DNA of 64,000 bases from Candidatus Heimdallarchaeota archaeon (GTDB lineage Archaea > Asgardarchaeota > Heimdallarchaeia > Heimdallarchaeales > Kariarchaeaceae), in NCBI GenBank assembly GCA_026702845.1, contig JADCLS010000004.1, positions 306,190-370,189 of the forward strand, given 5' to 3'. Below the pieces are notes generated by a model. The model worked only from the letters and a program-made list of their open reading frames with translations, searched no databases and was not told where the DNA came from. A program made the position numbers and the translations under genes. Positions 9,456 through 18,268 of the stretch are shown piece by piece. How positions within the stretch are numbered: the stretch's first letter is position 1; every line of letters begins with the position of its first letter.

Positions 9456-9465
9456 CATATAAAGC
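9456..9465 (-). promoter_or_regulatory. TATA box for the 78/217-aa operon
   Basis: The minus strand reads GCTTTATATG, centred about 27 nt before the start codon at 9433, the normal archaeal TATA-to-start-site spacing. Confidence 0.55.
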
Positions 9466-9491
9466 TTAATCGGACAGAATCTTGAAAGTGA

Positions 9492-9533
9492 ATATTGAAT
9501 CCTCAGAATCCAGAGATTCAATAGATTCAATAT
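9492..9533. repeat. Inverted repeat left of the poly-T
   Basis: ATATTGAATC (9492-9501) and GATTCAATAT (9524-9533) are perfect 10-bp inverted arms around a 22-nt spacer that holds a further GATTCAATA copy. It can form a hairpin. It lies between the 78-aa gene and the T-run, and its function is unknown. Confidence 0.6.
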
Positions 9534-9566
9534 CAATGAGAATTTATCTATACTATAAACTCTTTC

Positions 9567-9594
9567 TTTTTTTTTTTTTTTTTTTTTTTTTTTT
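9567..9594. repeat. Run of 28 T directly abutting a truncated gene
   Basis: An uninterrupted run of 28 thymines. The malic enzyme frame becomes recognisable immediately to its right and its N-terminal coding part is missing to its left. This fits a chimeric join or sequencing artefact at least as well as a biological feature. Confidence 0.9.
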
Positions 9595-9599
9595 GCCAA

Positions 9600-10601
9600 G
9601 TAGACGCCTTCCCACTCATCATACCTGAGCATGATCCGGATAAGTTCATCGAGTATGTCGCTGCACTTGCGCCTAATTTTTCCGGTATCAATCTTGAAGA
9701 TATAAGAAAGCCTGATTGTTTCTATATTGAGCGTAAATTGGATAAGATGCTGGATGATACCATTGTCTTCCATGATGACCAATGGGGCACAGCAATTGTC
9801 ACTCTTGCAGGTGTGATAAATGCTCTCAAGGTGGTAGATAAGAAGATTGGAGATGTCAAGGTGGTTATGAATGGTTCTGGTGCCTCAGGTATCGCAATCT
9901 CCACCATGCTTCTTGATGCTGGTGTACAGGGTAAGAACCTGCAGACTATCGATCGTCTTGGTACTATCTATACTGGTCGTGGAGCTATGGATCCCTATAA
10001 AGATGAATTAGCAGCACGAATGAACCCACAGAAATTGGAGATGGACCTTGCTGAGGCAGTGAAGGGAGCTGATGTACTTATTGGTGCATCAAGTGCCAAT
10101 GTGTTCACTCAGGATATGATTCGTTCCATGAATGACAAGGCTATAGTCTTGGCCATTGCCAATCCTGATCCTGAAATCAAACCCGAGCTTGCTAGAGAAG
10201 CAGGTGCAGTAGTTATAGGAACTGGACGTTCAGATTATCCCAACCAGATTAATAATGTTCTAGGGTTCCCAGGTATTTTCAGAGGTGCTTTGGATGTACG
10301 AGCTAGAAGCGTAACCATGAATATGAAAGTTGCAGCAGCTCATGCAATTGCCTCAATGGTGCCCGATGAGGAATTATCACCTGAAAAGATCATTACTAGC
10401 CCTGTTGATCCCTTATTAATTCCAACCGAGGCTGCAGCAGTAGCTGGTGCAGCAATCAAGGATGGTGTGGCCAGAGAGCTATATACTCCTGAAGAAGTAT
10501 ATGAGATGACAGTTCAGAGGCTTGAGTACTACAAGGCAACTGCTGGAAAAATAGTTGCCACAAGAAAGAAGCCCAGAGAAGCAGTAGATTTCCTGAATTA
10601 A
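9600..10601 (+). pseudogene. Malic enzyme lacking its N-terminus
   Basis: From the GTA at 9600 the frame reads VDAFPLIIPEHDPDKF and continues to a normal C-terminus, giving about 333 of roughly 440 expected residues. Family signatures are INLEDIRKPDCFYIERKL, HDDQWGTAIVTL (usually HDDQHGTA) and the Rossmann motif NGSGASGIAIS. The enzyme oxidatively decarboxylates malate to pyruvate with NAD(P). Just left of 9600 the bases TTTGCCAAG would encode the expected FAK if one G were restored before TAGAC, so a one-base deletion also lies at the junction. About 110 N-terminal residues are absent. If taken literally the gene is broken; an ATG at 9738 would give a 287-aa remnant. The break coincides with the poly-T run. 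Confidence 0.8.
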
Positions 10602-10705
10602 AGATTCATTGATTTGTAAATTTAAATAATCTTCTTACACAAATTATTACCAAATATCTAGTTAATTTGCATTAACATTTAATTATTATTATGAGTTACC
10701 CTTAG

Positions 10706-11608
10706 ATGCAAATGGTCACATTTGTTCAATACCTCTGTAATCAATGCAATAAATCACAAAATATCCGATTTACAGATGAAATGAGGTCATCATTCATAAC
10801 TGGGGATCCCAATGGATTAAGCCTTTTCTCTCATATTCATCTCTGTGAGAATGGAATTGCAGGAGTGAATAATCTCAATATTGATCATAATCTTCATGTT
10901 CGTGGATACAATTTTGTTGAATTACCAAGGTACGAGGTAAAGAAGAAAAGTATGGTCCCAGGAGCTCCGAAGATACAAAAATCATCTAATTCTGTCATTA
11001 TTACACATATTTTTGATAAGAATGATCTCAATTTAGTGTTTAATTTCTCAAAATTCGGTTACAATGTGCAGATTGGCAATTTCAATCCCGAAACTAGAGA
11101 GCCTATTGAGAAGTTGAAATCAGAGAAGGGATCAGTTCTCCTCCAAGTCTTTGAATCAGAGGTGAAATATACCTCACAGGTACAAAAATGGCTCAGAATT
11201 TTTCTAGAAAATTTAGATTTCATTGTACCCTCTCGTTTGGGATTATTCATTGAGATATTACAATTTATACTGGAGGAAAAGAATCAGTATCCATCTGAAA
11301 TGGATAGAAAGATCATCAAGAGTATTCTGGTCTCATATGATATATTCATGGAATTTAAAGGCGATATGCATTACTCGACATTAACCCATGTTTATGGTGA
11401 GGAGAATGGAACTCTTATGGTTGGATGTGTAGATGCACTGAAAGAGGATCCATTAACAAGTTTACATGAATTAGTCCAGAAATTCAAGAAAAATATTGTA
11501 AAAATATTATTTGCCCTACTTATTCTTGAGATACATGGTGTAATTGAGATACATAGTCCAGATATTATGGATGTAGATTTTGATCTTGATTCATTATTGG
11601 AGACATAA
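10706..11608 (+). CDS. Zinc-finger-like protein, unknown, 300 aa
   Basis: Unrecognised. The N-terminus has CNQCNK (residues 11-16) and a later HLC, suggesting a small zinc-binding segment; the pattern DHNLHVRGYNF follows near residue 65. The rest is mixed alpha/beta and ends in an acidic tail (IMDVDFDLDSLLET). A second plus-strand gene with a CxxC pair follows after 53 nt, so the two may be co-transcribed. Confidence 0.55.
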   Translation: MQMVTFVQYLCNQCNKSQNIRFTDEMRSSFITGDPNGLSLFSHIHLCENGIAGVNNLNIDHNLHVRGYNFVELPRYEVKKKSMVPGAPKIQKSSNSVIITHIFDKNDLNLVFNFSKFGYNVQIGNFNPETREPIEKLKSEKGSVLLQVFESEVKYTSQVQKWLRIFLENLDFIVPSRLGLFIEILQFILEEKNQYPSEMDRKIIKSILVSYDIFMEFKGDMHYSTLTHVYGEENGTLMVGCVDALKEDPLTSLHELVQKFKKNIVKILFALLILEIHGVIEIHSPDIMDVDFDLDSLLET

Positions 11609-11661
11609 TTATTATTGTATGAAACCTCAACATTGAAATTATCTCAATTCAATTTCCTACT

Positions 11662-12375
11662 ATGCCCAAATCTCAGAAGAAGAAGGATCGCAAGAAACAT
11701 CAGCGTAGTACTCATCAGGAGAATTTGAATATTGAGAGTTATAATGGATTAGTTCATCTTCTTGAGGATTTGGAATTGAGCTTTGCTGAGTTGGGATTAA
11801 CGATAGATGATTTTTCTAATCCTGAAGATGAATATCTCCAACATTTGAAATCTCTCTATGAGGAACTACGAGCACCAATTATCAGATTTAATTGGATATT
11901 ACACCCTTTCAAAATGAGAAAATATTGTATTACTTGTGGTAATGAGAACATCATCAGTGCATCCATGAAGAGTCTGGTGCATTATGATGAGAAGACCTCA
12001 ATCATAGAATTTGATCTGGATACTGAAAATTATCTCTATCAGAATATCCGAGAATACAAGCAAAGCTATAGCAAATACCATAAGTTGGTGACGGCTCTTG
12101 AATCCCAAGATGATTTAGCCATGGTGCGCAGAGATCTGAAGAAACAGTGTATTCAATTAATATCTAATCCTCTTGAAAAATGTGTTGAGGATTTGAGAAT
12201 AACTGATGTGAATGTGATGATCTACTTCACCCTTGCATTGTATCATTTTCAAGAGGAATTGATAGAAGAAGGGGTGGATCATATAAAAATGAAGAAAACA
12301 TTCTATCGTATTGAGGATTATGTCACCGAAAAAAGAATGAAACGAGCTGAAACTCTTCTCGAGCACCTAATCTAA
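11662..12375 (+). CDS. Helical protein with basic N-terminus, 237 aa
   Basis: Unrecognised. The first 20 residues are strongly basic (KSQKKKDRKKHQR), followed by a largely helical protein with one CxxC (YCITCGNEN) near residue 92. It could bind nucleic acid or a ribosome-like surface through the basic head; this is inference. It probably forms a transcription unit with the preceding 300-aa zinc-finger-like protein. Confidence 0.5.
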   Translation: MPKSQKKKDRKKHQRSTHQENLNIESYNGLVHLLEDLELSFAELGLTIDDFSNPEDEYLQHLKSLYEELRAPIIRFNWILHPFKMRKYCITCGNENIISASMKSLVHYDEKTSIIEFDLDTENYLYQNIREYKQSYSKYHKLVTALESQDDLAMVRRDLKKQCIQLISNPLEKCVEDLRITDVNVMIYFTLALYHFQEELIEEGVDHIKMKKTFYRIEDYVTEKRMKRAETLLEHLI

Positions 12376-12465
12376 AATCCTCAAGTAGGAAAAGATGATT
12401 CCTATTGTACAATATTTCTGCAACTGCAGATTGAAGCTATATATTACGATGCAAATTATCAATCT

Positions 12466-12831
12466 ATGGCAATTATTGATGAAAATACCTACCTAGGAAC
12501 CAGCTTTGCCACATTATTCATATTCTTAGTTTGTGGTTCAATTATTTCTGCTTTGATCACAATGTACTTGCTGAAAATTAAGAAGGTGCAACCTCAATCA
12601 GTCGAGTTCCAATTATCCTTAAGGCTTATTACATTATTCCTTCCAATATCATGGATAGGCCTAACAATAGGATCTAATTTTGGTGATGAAATTACTTTAG
12701 ATTCATGGATTAACCTCGCAGTGACTTGCTTCATTTCTATAGTCATCATAATATTGCTGATGAATAATATTCTTGAGATAACTAAAATAAAGTATGGTGA
12801 TGATCCTATTAGCCCAGAAACCTGGGAATAG
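12466..12831 (+). CDS. Small three-TM membrane protein
   Basis: 121 aa with hydrophobic segments at about residues 12-38, 48-70 and 80-102 and a short acidic tail. No family recognised. Its 3' end overlaps the convergent nucleotide-kinase gene by 23 bp. Confidence 0.5.
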   Translation: MAIIDENTYLGTSFATLFIFLVCGSIISALITMYLLKIKKVQPQSVEFQLSLRLITLFLPISWIGLTIGSNFGDEITLDSWINLAVTCFISIVIIILLMNNILEITKIKYGDDPISPETWE

Positions 12832-13363
12832 CAGTTAGTACTTCATCAACAACTTCATCTACAGATTTTCCATCCGAATCAATTAGTGTATGATTGGGAA
12901 AAGGGAAATCATTATTGGTATTAAATATGTATTCCTTCTCATAGTGCAATATTAAGTGCTCTGATAATTCAAGGTTCTGTTTTGATGGTTTGATTGCTAA
13001 TCTATCTGGTAATTTATTTCTCTTCAATCTAGTCTCAAGTGGGGCTTTGAGTTCTATAAAGTATACCTCCTCAGCATATGTATCAATCAATTTCCTGATA
13101 TACTCATGGTCCGAATCAAGATTTAATGCCCAAGTATAGGTGTAGATCAAGTTATTTCCGGTTTCTTTCATCATATCAAAGATTTTGTAGCGTATTGTCT
13201 TCTCAAGTTCCCAGAATTCATCAGATCCATGCTTAAAGAACTGAATTGCAACTTCTATAGAAATATGGTTGTGGATAAGTTTGAATCCAGTGCGTCTGGC
13301 CAGCTCTTTTCCCACAGTCATCTTTCCCACAGCTTGTGGACCAAAAATAATTAACAGCTTCAC
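12809..13363 (-). CDS. P-loop nucleotide/nucleoside kinase-like protein
   Basis: 184 aa. Starts with a beta strand and P-loop (LIIFGPQAVGKMTVGKELA, residues 4-22), followed by a substrate region FKLIHNHISIEVA and a lid-like stretch ETRLKRNKLPDRLA. The layout is that of the small AAA_18/shikimate-kinase-like ATPase group found in many genomes. It presumably phosphorylates a small metabolite, not identifiable from the sequence. The P-loop carries Met where Ser/Thr often follows GK, and a Thr comes next. Single gene, convergent with the small membrane protein. Confidence 0.65.
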   Translation of the reverse strand: MKLLIIFGPQAVGKMTVGKELARRTGFKLIHNHISIEVAIQFFKHGSDEFWELEKTIRYKIFDMMKETGNNLIYTYTWALNLDSDHEYIRKLIDTYAEEVYFIELKAPLETRLKRNKLPDRLAIKPSKQNLELSEHLILHYEKEYIFNTNNDFPFPNHTLIDSDGKSVDEVVDEVLTAIPRFLG

Positions 13364-13503
13364 AAACTACACCCATAGGTAATCTATTATAATATTATCG
13401 GATAACAGTATACAAGAGAGTAGGTTGGAAACAACATTCAATTCCTCAATTATTGCATTTATTCACCCAAAAGAGATTTAATCTCTGCTAGGATAAATCA
13501 CCT

Positions 13504-14640
13504 GTGACAGATAAAAAACCCAATTACAAATGGGTCATTCTTTTGCTGTTTATGCTGGCTACCATCATGACACAGCTAAACTGGCTTTCATTTGCACCTA
13601 TCGCTTCTGAAATTGAAAATCATTACCAAGTATCTGCTGATCTTGTACTGCTTTTAACTGCTAGTTACATGATAATCTATATCCCCGTAAATTTTCCAGC
13701 ATCCTGGTTGATTGATAAGTATGGCCTGAAATGGGGTACTGGAGTTGGTGTCATTCTAACAGGAGTATTTTCTATGCTGCGTTTTGTATTTGCAGATAAT
13801 TTTACCTTGCTCATGACTGCTCAGCTAATGACCGCTGTTGGTCAACCATTCTTGCTGAATTCTTTTACAAAATTAGCTACAAACTGGTTTGACGAGGAAG
13901 ATTTTGCCTTGGCTACTGGTATAGGTACTATGTCTGTATTATTGGGAGATATGATAGGTATGTTCCTGACCCCATATCTCTTTGTAAATATCGGATACGA
14001 GTATATGTTATTGGTGTATGGATTACTATCACTTATTGCTATGGTTCTGTATTTATTATTTGTTAAAAGCCAACCTGAGGGAGTTACAAGTGAGAAGGTT
14101 TTCAATTATGCAGGTGTAAAACAATTATTCAAAAATCGGCAATTCAATATGTTACTCGTTCTAATATTTGCTGGACTAGGTGCATTCAATGCCATCTCTT
14201 CAGAGGTTGACTCAATATTCTCTAGGTTCAATGATGTTGGTGCAGGTGGAACAGTAGGAGGAGTATTACTTGCAGGTGGTATAGTAGGAGCTGTCATTCT
14301 CTCGACGATTTCTGATATGAAACACAGAAGAGTAATTTTTCTCAAAATGGCCATGTTAGTGTCTATACCTTCTACACTTGGATTATTATTTATTAATAAT
14401 TTTTCATTATTACTAGTTGTAGCATTCTTTTTTGGTTTCTTTCTGGTCTCTGCACTCCCTGTAGGTCTTATATATGCAGTTGAGATTACCACACCTATTA
14501 CAGAAGAGACAAGTAATGGAGTTATGATGACTCTGGGTCAGGTTGCAGGTATTCTACTTTTGATTTCATTTAATATGTATGTTATCACCATATTATTTGC
14601 TATAGCCTTTGCTATCAGCCTGATGCTAAAGGATCCATAA
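13504..14640 (+). CDS. MFS transporter
   Basis: 378 aa from a GTG start with eleven or twelve membrane helices and the major-facilitator loop motif between helices 2 and 3 (WLIDKYGLKWGTG). The N-terminus (YKWVILLLFMLATIMTQ) recalls the FLVCR-like branch, but the substrate cannot be deduced. It is somewhat shorter than the 400-aa norm, probably through short termini. The stop codon directly abuts the convergent nucleotidyltransferase gene. Confidence 0.8.
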   Translation: MTDKKPNYKWVILLLFMLATIMTQLNWLSFAPIASEIENHYQVSADLVLLLTASYMIIYIPVNFPASWLIDKYGLKWGTGVGVILTGVFSMLRFVFADNFTLLMTAQLMTAVGQPFLLNSFTKLATNWFDEEDFALATGIGTMSVLLGDMIGMFLTPYLFVNIGYEYMLLVYGLLSLIAMVLYLLFVKSQPEGVTSEKVFNYAGVKQLFKNRQFNMLLVLIFAGLGAFNAISSEVDSIFSRFNDVGAGGTVGGVLLAGGIVGAVILSTISDMKHRRVIFLKMAMLVSIPSTLGLLFINNFSLLLVVAFFFGFFLVSALPVGLIYAVEITTPITEETSNGVMMTLGQVAGILLLISFNMYVITILFAIAFAISLMLKDP

Positions 14641-15771
14641 TCAATGGGAATGCAGAAATTCATCTAGATCTATAATTGAATTAAGGATGTGTGATTGGGG
14701 AGGGAGGAATATATGTTCCTGTTTCTCCACCAATTCAAGTATTTTTTGAAATTCTTTGTTGATAACCGCAGTAGTGAAATCCGAATATCCTGCTTGACAA
14801 TAATCATCTATGAACTCTGAATATAATTTCAAAACAGAACTTTTACTCCATTTTCCTCGTTTCATCGCCTCTTCGTGCATAAGTGGAAATTGCATATCAT
14901 GAACCGCATAACTCAATGAAAGAATATCCTTTTTACCAGCTGATTTTCTGATCTTATTATTATAGCTTAAGTAGGTGAGATCAGTTTCTCCAGTAATTTC
15001 TTGTGGATCTGGTATTCCTTCAAATCTTTCTATCAATAACAAACGCATTGAATCAATCAGATCTGTACCGGTTTGTATCAATGTTTCAAAATCTCCTGCT
15101 GATGAGAGTAACTCAATATTGTATTTATAATTCTGAGGAAGATATTCAAACTTTAATGATTCATGTAAATTCGCCCCCCAGTTCTCAGTATAGTATTTTA
15201 GATTAAGATGCCCTAACACATAGGCTGCTCCGATAAGTAGATTATTTGCAGCTGTTCTGGCGTGGCCTAAATCTGTATAATTCTTGGCAATCAACATATC
15301 AGCCATATGCATCTTGAGGTTTTGAAAATGCTCCATAGCTTTGGAATAATGTATATCCTTGAATTTTTCAAAATCTATAATACTAGATTGGATTAGGTCA
15401 AACCTTTTCACATCTGCCTCAGACCTTGAGTATAGAACTTTTCCCTTCATATACGCCCCTGCAGGTAAGATGAAGTACGTCTCTCTCCTGGAGATTTTCT
15501 CTAATTCCTCCCAAGTGATAGACCATAGATCTGCAGGGATATCTTTATAGATGAATTCGAAATTAATTTTTTTTCCACCATCTCGTACGACTATATACTC
15601 AACATCTGATTTCGGAGTATGTGTTTTCTTAGCTCTAGAGCCATACATAAGCATTATTGCTACATGGTCCTCAGTAGATATTCGTTTAACAAGTGCCTTC
15701 GTAATCTCATCTACAAATTGATCTTGATTCATCATACTCCAGAGAATTACTTCGTATTTAATTGTTGACAT
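14641..15771 (-). CDS. Nucleotidyltransferase, KNTase-like
   Basis: 376 aa. The N-terminal nucleotidyltransferase fold has the signature MLMYGSRAKKTHTPKSDVEY (residues 41-60), matching GSx(n)SD-E, and a third acidic position in FEFIYKD. The helical C-terminal two thirds resemble the kanamycin nucleotidyltransferase C-terminal domain. Such enzymes transfer AMP to an acceptor, an aminoglycoside in characterised cases; in an archaeon the acceptor is unknown. It may share a transcription unit with the PNPOx-like gene upstream (26-nt gap). Confidence 0.65.
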   Translation of the reverse strand: MSTIKYEVILWSMMNQDQFVDEITKALVKRISTEDHVAIMLMYGSRAKKTHTPKSDVEYIVVRDGGKKINFEFIYKDIPADLWSITWEELEKISRRETYFILPAGAYMKGKVLYSRSEADVKRFDLIQSSIIDFEKFKDIHYSKAMEHFQNLKMHMADMLIAKNYTDLGHARTAANNLLIGAAYVLGHLNLKYYTENWGANLHESLKFEYLPQNYKYNIELLSSAGDFETLIQTGTDLIDSMRLLLIERFEGIPDPQEITGETDLTYLSYNNKIRKSAGKKDILSLSYAVHDMQFPLMHEEAMKRGKWSKSSVLKLYSEFIDDYCQAGYSDFTTAVINKEFQKILELVEKQEHIFLPPQSHILNSIIDLDEFLHSH

Positions 15772-15797
15772 TATTCACAACAGTAATCTATGTAAGA

Positions 15798-16361
15798 TCA
15801 TGATCTGATATACGTCTTGAACCCTCCAGCTACATGATTTTTTTTCATTTCCATAATACTTAGCCCAAGTCCATGACCAAAAATCGTCTTATCAGGTGTG
15901 ATTTTTAGTATTACATTTTGATCTGCATTTTCTATTGCATCTTTGATCACCATGCGCAAGATTCGTTTATTCATGAATAGCTCAATGATTTCCTCATTTT
16001 GAATATCTATGATTTCTGCCGTTCCTTGAAATTGAATAGATGAGGCTGGAACAAATCTGAGTATATGATGAGGAAATGGAATAACAAAAGAAATTAGAGG
16101 ATTATTCTTAATATTTTTTGTTTTTTTATATTTTCTACCAGTGACAATGTAGATAGTTGGATTATCTATTGAATCCAATCCATATACTACACTCGTTGAG
16201 TGTGGAGATCCCTTTTCATCAATTGTCCCCAAAATACCATAGGTTTTTGATTCCATCCACTTGTATACTTGAGTAAATGGTAATATTCTTGTCATGGAAT
16301 CCAATAATTCAATACTAATTAAGCTCTTATTGAAGAATTTTGAATTATTGCCAAAATCCAA
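15798..16361 (-). CDS. PNPOx-like flavin-binding protein
   Basis: 187 aa. A split-barrel fold is indicated by GILGTIDEKGSPHSTSVVYG, then the strand TIYIVTGRKYKKTKNIKNN and the strand SIQFQGTAEII. This is the pyridoxamine-5'-phosphate-oxidase-like family that binds FMN or F420. Substrate unknown. The first 25 residues look like an extension; a Met at about residue 22 is an alternative start. Upstream partner of the nucleotidyltransferase. Confidence 0.7.
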   Translation of the reverse strand: MDFGNNSKFFNKSLISIELLDSMTRILPFTQVYKWMESKTYGILGTIDEKGSPHSTSVVYGLDSIDNPTIYIVTGRKYKKTKNIKNNPLISFVIPFPHHILRFVPASSIQFQGTAEIIDIQNEEIIELFMNKRILRMVIKDAIENADQNVILKITPDKTIFGHGLGLSIMEMKKNHVAGGFKTYIRS

Positions 16362-16442
16362 AGCTTATTAGTCACAAATTTTGAGATATTTTCCATTGCT
16401 ACTGGCTATTGCTTATATTATCCATTTACTCTAGGTACTAGA

Positions 16443-17144
16443 ATGTCTGAAGAATTAATAACATCTAAAATGAAACTAATCATTTTGTTACGCTTACTTT
16501 TTGTAGCTCCAGTTCTTGCATTACTGACAATCTTGCCTTCTGGAGAGTGGTTATGGATAGATGGTTGGTTATTTATCCTAGCACTAACACTCATGGCCAT
16601 AATATCTGTATTCTGGATGATAAGAAGAGATCCAGAAATGGTGGTTGAACGAATGAAAGGTAGTTATCAAGCAGAACAAAAATCCCAGGATAAGTTGATT
16701 GTTGGATTAATGACGATTACTTTTCTGGCAGTATATCCACTATCAGGAATTGATAAACGCTATGATATCATGATGCTTTCATTGCCTTATAAGATCCTAG
16801 GCTGGGTATTACTTCTTCTATCTGTGTATGTGTTGTACCGTGTACTGAAAGAAAATACTTACCTTTCTAGATCAATTGTGATTCAGGAGGAACGAGGTCA
16901 GAAGGTGATTGATACAGGTAGTTATGGATGGGTTCGCCATCCGATGTATTTGGGTACTATGCTCATGATGTTTGGAACAACATTGATCCTTGGATCATTA
17001 CTCGGTACTCTAATTAATTTTATCAACTTGATATTAATCTATATGCGAGCTATTTCTGAAGAATCACTGCTGAAAGAGGAATTAGAAGGATATTCTGAAT
17101 ATATGACTAAGGTAACCAAACGATTAATCCCTTATATTTTATAG
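16443..17144 (+). CDS. ICMT/PEMT-type membrane methyltransferase
   Basis: 233 aa, with four or five membrane helices. The C-terminal half carries the isoprenylcysteine-methyltransferase-type SAM-binding signature SYGWVRHPMYLGTMLMMFG and a conserved acidic pair LLKEELEGYSEYM near the end. Members methylate isoprenylcysteine, phospholipids or other lipidic substrates; in archaea the substrate is generally unknown. A lipid-related role is the safest inference. Convergent with tpiA, 2 nt apart. Confidence 0.75.
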   Translation: MSEELITSKMKLIILLRLLFVAPVLALLTILPSGEWLWIDGWLFILALTLMAIISVFWMIRRDPEMVVERMKGSYQAEQKSQDKLIVGLMTITFLAVYPLSGIDKRYDIMMLSLPYKILGWVLLLLSVYVLYRVLKENTYLSRSIVIQEERGQKVIDTGSYGWVRHPMYLGTMLMMFGTTLILGSLLGTLINFINLILIYMRAISEESLLKEELEGYSEYMTKVTKRLIPYIL

Positions 17145-17146
17145 GG

Positions 17147-17926
17147 TCAGACAGATTGCAAGATGGGTAAGAAGGTATCTGCCTTCAATGAGGCACCACC
17201 AATCAATCCTCCATCAATGTTCTTCTGGGTAAGTAACTCTCTTGCATTGGATGCTTTCATCGACCCTCCATATTGTATCCTTATCTTATCTGCTTCATTT
17301 TTTCCGTAATTCTTTTCAAACCATTCTCTCACCACAGTATGGCTTTCATTAGCTTCTTCTATGCTGGCAGCCTTGATCTCAATTCCTGGGTTGAGATATT
17401 TGTTATCTATCGCCCAAACAGGTTCATATGCAATGATTACGTTTGTTAATTGTGTCTTGCTAACCTCCTGTAGTGATCCTGAAAGTTGTTCTTGATTAAC
17501 TGCGGCCATTTGACCATCTGCTCTTTCCTTGGCTGTCTCTCCAATACATAAAACTACTTTCAGATCATTGTCCAGTGCAGTCAGAACTTTTTTGTTAATC
17601 AGAGAATCCTCCTCTCCAAAAATTCTTCTACGTTCTGAATGACCTAGGAGAACGTATTCACAACCTGCCTCTAGTAACCCGTCAACTGATACTTCACCAG
17701 TAAATGCCCCTGAGTTCATGAAGTGCATATTTTGTCCAGCAAGGGCAAGGTTAGAATTCTTTATCACTTGCCCCACTTCATATAATGTATTGGGTGACGG
17801 TGCGATGAAAGCATCGACACCACTTACAGTAGTCATTTTAGATGCCATATCAGAAGCTCTTTCCCTTGCCTGTTTGATAGTTGGTAATTGCATTTTCCAA
17901 TTCCCACCAAAGACGTATGATCTCAT
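17147..17926 (-). CDS. tpiA: Triosephosphate isomerase, bacterial-length
   Basis: 259 aa, interconverting dihydroxyacetone phosphate and glyceraldehyde 3-phosphate. Catalytic residues are visible: K11 (GGNWKM), H96 (LLGHSERRRIFGE) and E168 (AYEPVWAID). The phosphate-binding GGSMKASN and GGLIGGAS are present. Typical archaeal enzymes are about 225 aa; this one has the longer bacterial/eukaryotic form, so horizontal acquisition is likely. Odd: after E168 the usual loop-6 hinge IGTG is replaced by IDNKYLNPG. Activity is still likely, but loop closure may differ. Confidence 0.93.
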   Translation of the reverse strand: MRSYVFGGNWKMQLPTIKQARERASDMASKMTTVSGVDAFIAPSPNTLYEVGQVIKNSNLALAGQNMHFMNSGAFTGEVSVDGLLEAGCEYVLLGHSERRRIFGEEDSLINKKVLTALDNDLKVVLCIGETAKERADGQMAAVNQEQLSGSLQEVSKTQLTNVIIAYEPVWAIDNKYLNPGIEIKAASIEEANESHTVVREWFEKNYGKNEADKIRIQYGGSMKASNARELLTQKNIDGGLIGGASLKADTFLPILQSV

Positions 17927-18268
17927 ACTATACGAGATATTTTACTAGAATATATTTCCAATGTATACCTTAGCCATTTTTGATCAATGTATGGGTTGAT
18001 TATTTTCAATTGATAGATTTTGAATAATTTTTTCCAAACCTGCCAAATAATTCTCTTTTAGAGCTTGTTTCTTTCATTTCTTGCAGAATGTATTCAAAAA
18101 TAGATTTTTGCAATATTCGTCTTTTTTCTACTTAAAACAACTTTAAGACATTCTACATTGCAAAAAATGAAAATGAGTACAAGTTTTTCAGTTTTGATTG
18201 TTGTGAACTTTGACCAACAATATTAATTTACATGAAAATAAATCTACCAATCGGAGATAGTTTCGTCG
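17927..18268. other. Intergenic region upstream of top6B
   Basis: 342 bp between divergent tpiA and top6B with no credible gene. It must hold both promoters. An inverted repeat ATTGTTG (18197-18203) / CAACAAT (18215-18221) lies 48-72 bp before the top6B start and could be an operator or RNA hairpin. A TTAAAACAAC stretch near 18130 is a weak TATA candidate. A GGAG ribosome-binding site (18253-18256) precedes the GTG start. Confidence 0.5.

Noticed and set aside
9417..9782. 121-aa minus-strand frame crossing the poly-T run
   Set aside because: It contains a string of lysines from the homopolymer and is antisense to the malic enzyme; not a gene.
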